This document shows positions 12,838 to 14,108 of a DNA stretch of 14,108 nucleotides, piece by piece. Both the position numbers and the translations under genes were made by a program. The notes below the pieces were generated by a model. It worked only from the letters and a program-made list of their open reading frames with translations, did no database searches and was not told where the DNA came from. The stretch comes from Flemingiibacterium sp045587285 (GTDB lineage Bacteria; Bacillota; Clostridia; Oscillospirales; CAG-272), in assembly GCA_045587285.1 (NCBI GenBank), contig JAZNBZ010000066.1:1-14108 (forward strand). The letters run 5' to 3'. Numbering within the stretch: position 1 is the stretch's first letter; every line of letters starts with the position of its first letter.

Positions 12838-14108
12838 CAAAAACAGCATTTATCGGCTTTGGCGAGGTTAATACGCCAAAGGAGGTTATAGTTAGAAAGT
12901 GCGCGGCGGCTGAGGCTGACCTCAAGGCGGCAGGTCTTGAGCTCACCGCAAGCGTTTACCCCGTAACCGACGATTACGAGGAGAAGGACGTTAACGCGGC
13001 TATCGCGGCACTTCGCGGCAAGGATTTTGACTCTATGGTCATCTGCATCGCAGGCTGGATCCCTACCCACGCGGTAGTTAAGATTTGCGAGCAGTTCAAG
13101 GAAAAGCCGATGGTTCTTTGGGGACTTTGCGGCTGGATGGAGGGTGACAGACTCGTTACCACCGCCGATCAGGCAGGTACGAGCGCACTTCGCAAGGTAT
13201 TTAAGGACCTTGGCTACACCTTTAAGTACGTCTATGATATCATCGGTAAGCCCAGCAAGGTTGACGTCGTTGCAGACTTCTGCACCGCGGCTTCTGCGGC
13301 TAAGGCTCTTCGCTCTGCGAAGGTCGGTATGGCAGGCTACCGCGATATGAACCTTTACGGTACTCTTTACGACGGCACCTCCTTAAAGAGAGTCGTCGGT
13401 CCCGAGATCGAAACCTTCGAAATGCTCGAGATGCAGCAGAGATACGACAAGATCACGGCTGAACAAAAGGACGCCGTTATCAAGAACGCGATGAGCAAGT
13501 GGAAGTTCCTTAAAGAAGCAAAGCGCGAGGGACTTGAAATGGCTGCCGGCTACTACCTCGCAGTTAAGCAGATCATCGACGAGCGCGGCTACAAGGCTAT
13601 TTCCCTCAAGGACGTTGACGGTATGAAGAAGCTTTGCGGCTTCCCGCCTGCACCCATCTTTATGCTCCTTTCCGACGAGGAGGGCGTTTCCACCATTCCC
13701 GAGAACGACTGCCTCGGTAACGTAACTCAGCTTATGGTTAAGTTCCTTACCGGTCAGTGCGGCGCTTACCTTGAGTTCTACGAGTATTTCGAGGATAGAG
13801 TTATCGCAGGTGTACCGGACTACGTTCCCGCAGAGGTTACGCTCGGCGACACGCAGGTGCTCCCCGCGGCGTTCGGCGAGCTTAACGAGGGTATTCTCAA
13901 CGTATCCAAGGTTAAGACCGGCGAGCTTACTATGTGCAGACTCTTTACCGATAACGGTAAGTACTTTATGCATATGGTAAAGGGCGAGGGCGTTACTCCG
14001 AGAAAGTGGGAGGAGTGCGGTTGGACACAGCCTGCGCCTCAGCTTCCCGGCCTTGAAATAATTATGGATGACACGGAAAAGTTCTGCCAGAACGTAATGT
14101 GCCAGCAC
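12834..14108 (+). CDS. L-fucose/L-arabinose isomerase-like protein, 3' end beyond window
   Basis: The frame is open from ATG 12834 to the last base, 425 codons with no stop, so the C-terminus lies outside. The protein resembles the FucI/AraA family, metal-dependent aldose-ketose isomerases. It has an N-terminal Rossmann-like part (A-F-I-G-F-G near the start, C-I-A-G-W-I-P-T-H at 71-79), then W-G-L-C-G-W (96-101), R-D-M-N-L-Y-G-T-L-Y (170-179) and P-E-N-D-C-L-G-N-V-T-Q (289-299). Candidate metal ligands are E290 and E314, 24 residues apart as in E. coli FucI (E337/D361), and perhaps H425, the last residue visible; this mapping is from memory. GAGGAG lies eight bases before the ATG, and the start overlaps the kinase stop by 4 bases. 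It probably converts the aldose into the kinase's substrate. The sugar is unknown. Confidence 0.85.
   Translation, partial: MTKTAFIGFGEVNTPKEVIVRKCAAAEADLKAAGLELTASVYPVTDDYEEKDVNAAIAALRGKDFDSMVICIAGWIPTHAVVKICEQFKEKPMVLWGLCGWMEGDRLVTTADQAGTSALRKVFKDLGYTFKYVYDIIGKPSKVDVVADFCTAASAAKALRSAKVGMAGYRDMNLYGTLYDGTSLKRVVGPEIETFEMLEMQQRYDKITAEQKDAVIKNAMSKWKFLKEAKREGLEMAAGYYLAVKQIIDERGYKAISLKDVDGMKKLCGFPPAPIFMLLSDEEGVSTIPENDCLGNVTQLMVKFLTGQCGAYLEFYEYFEDRVIAGVPDYVPAEVTLGDTQVLPAAFGELNEGILNVSKVKTGELTMCRLFTDNGKYFMHMVKGEGVTPRKWEECGWTQPAPQLPGLEIIMDDTEKFCQNVMCQH

Noticed and set aside
13383..14108. Antisense 241-codon frame at the right edge
   Set aside because: The + strand here encodes the FucI-like isomerase with an overlapping start and good ribosome site; the antisense translation resembles nothing I know.
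1..14108. Mobile element, prophage, defence system or CRISPR array
   Set aside because: No transposase, integrase, phage gene, nuclease, direct-repeat array or tRNA-linked attachment site was seen; all genes are metabolic or transport genes on one strand.

Overview
The window reads as ordinary bacterial chromosome from a low-to-mid GC Firmicute, most likely an anaerobic Clostridia/Oscillospiraceae-type organism. The evidence is strong AAGGAG ribosome sites, SigA-type promoters (TTGACG/TATAAT and TTGACA/TATAAT, each with an 18-nt spacer), short gaps or overlaps between genes, Rho-independent terminators and an archaeal-type TIM-barrel isomerase. The taxonomic placement is inference. All genes are on the + strand. 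I see no mobile elements, tRNA, rRNA or CRISPR.

Region 1 (1-3904) is a BMP-family ABC importer of the nucleoside/simple-sugar type (NupN/OPQ, YufNOPQ, PnrA-like). It comprises the C-terminal tail of the substrate-binding protein (1-174), a strong terminator (191-217), a separate promoter (241-270), a duplicated-domain ATPase (308-1843) and two overlapping permeases (1836-2894 and 2894-3904). The binding protein is therefore insulated from the ATPase/permease genes.

Region 2 (3905-4917) holds a hairpin, a stand-alone EamA/DMT-family transporter (3986-4888) and a strong terminator (4891-4917).

Region 3 (4918-14108) begins with a 195-base intergenic region carrying a palindrome, a near-consensus promoter and a predicted 5'-leader hairpin. 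Eight tightly packed genes follow, with gaps between -4 and +34 bases, and they run off the window end. They encode two tandem paralogues with the neutral-ceramidase fold, a MATE-family exporter, an archaeal-type triosephosphate-isomerase homologue, a single-domain SIS phosphosugar isomerase, a long YjbQ-family protein, an FGGY sugar kinase and an L-fucose/L-arabinose-isomerase-like protein (partial). I read this as one operon for catabolism of an unidentified sugar or sugar conjugate. The ceramidase-fold pair would act as cytosolic hydrolases, the FucI-like enzyme as an aldose-ketose isomerase, the FGGY enzyme as the ketose kinase, and the SIS and TIM proteins as phosphosugar isomerases. YjbQ has an unknown role.

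The most unusual point is the ceramidase-fold pair. Both appear cytosolic, both have Cys where I would place a zinc-ligand His, and they differ in reciprocal fashion at the nucleophile motif (G-C-Q-S-P in the first, G-D-Q-C-P in the second). The substrate of the operon and the link between it and the upstream ABC importer cannot be settled from this sequence.
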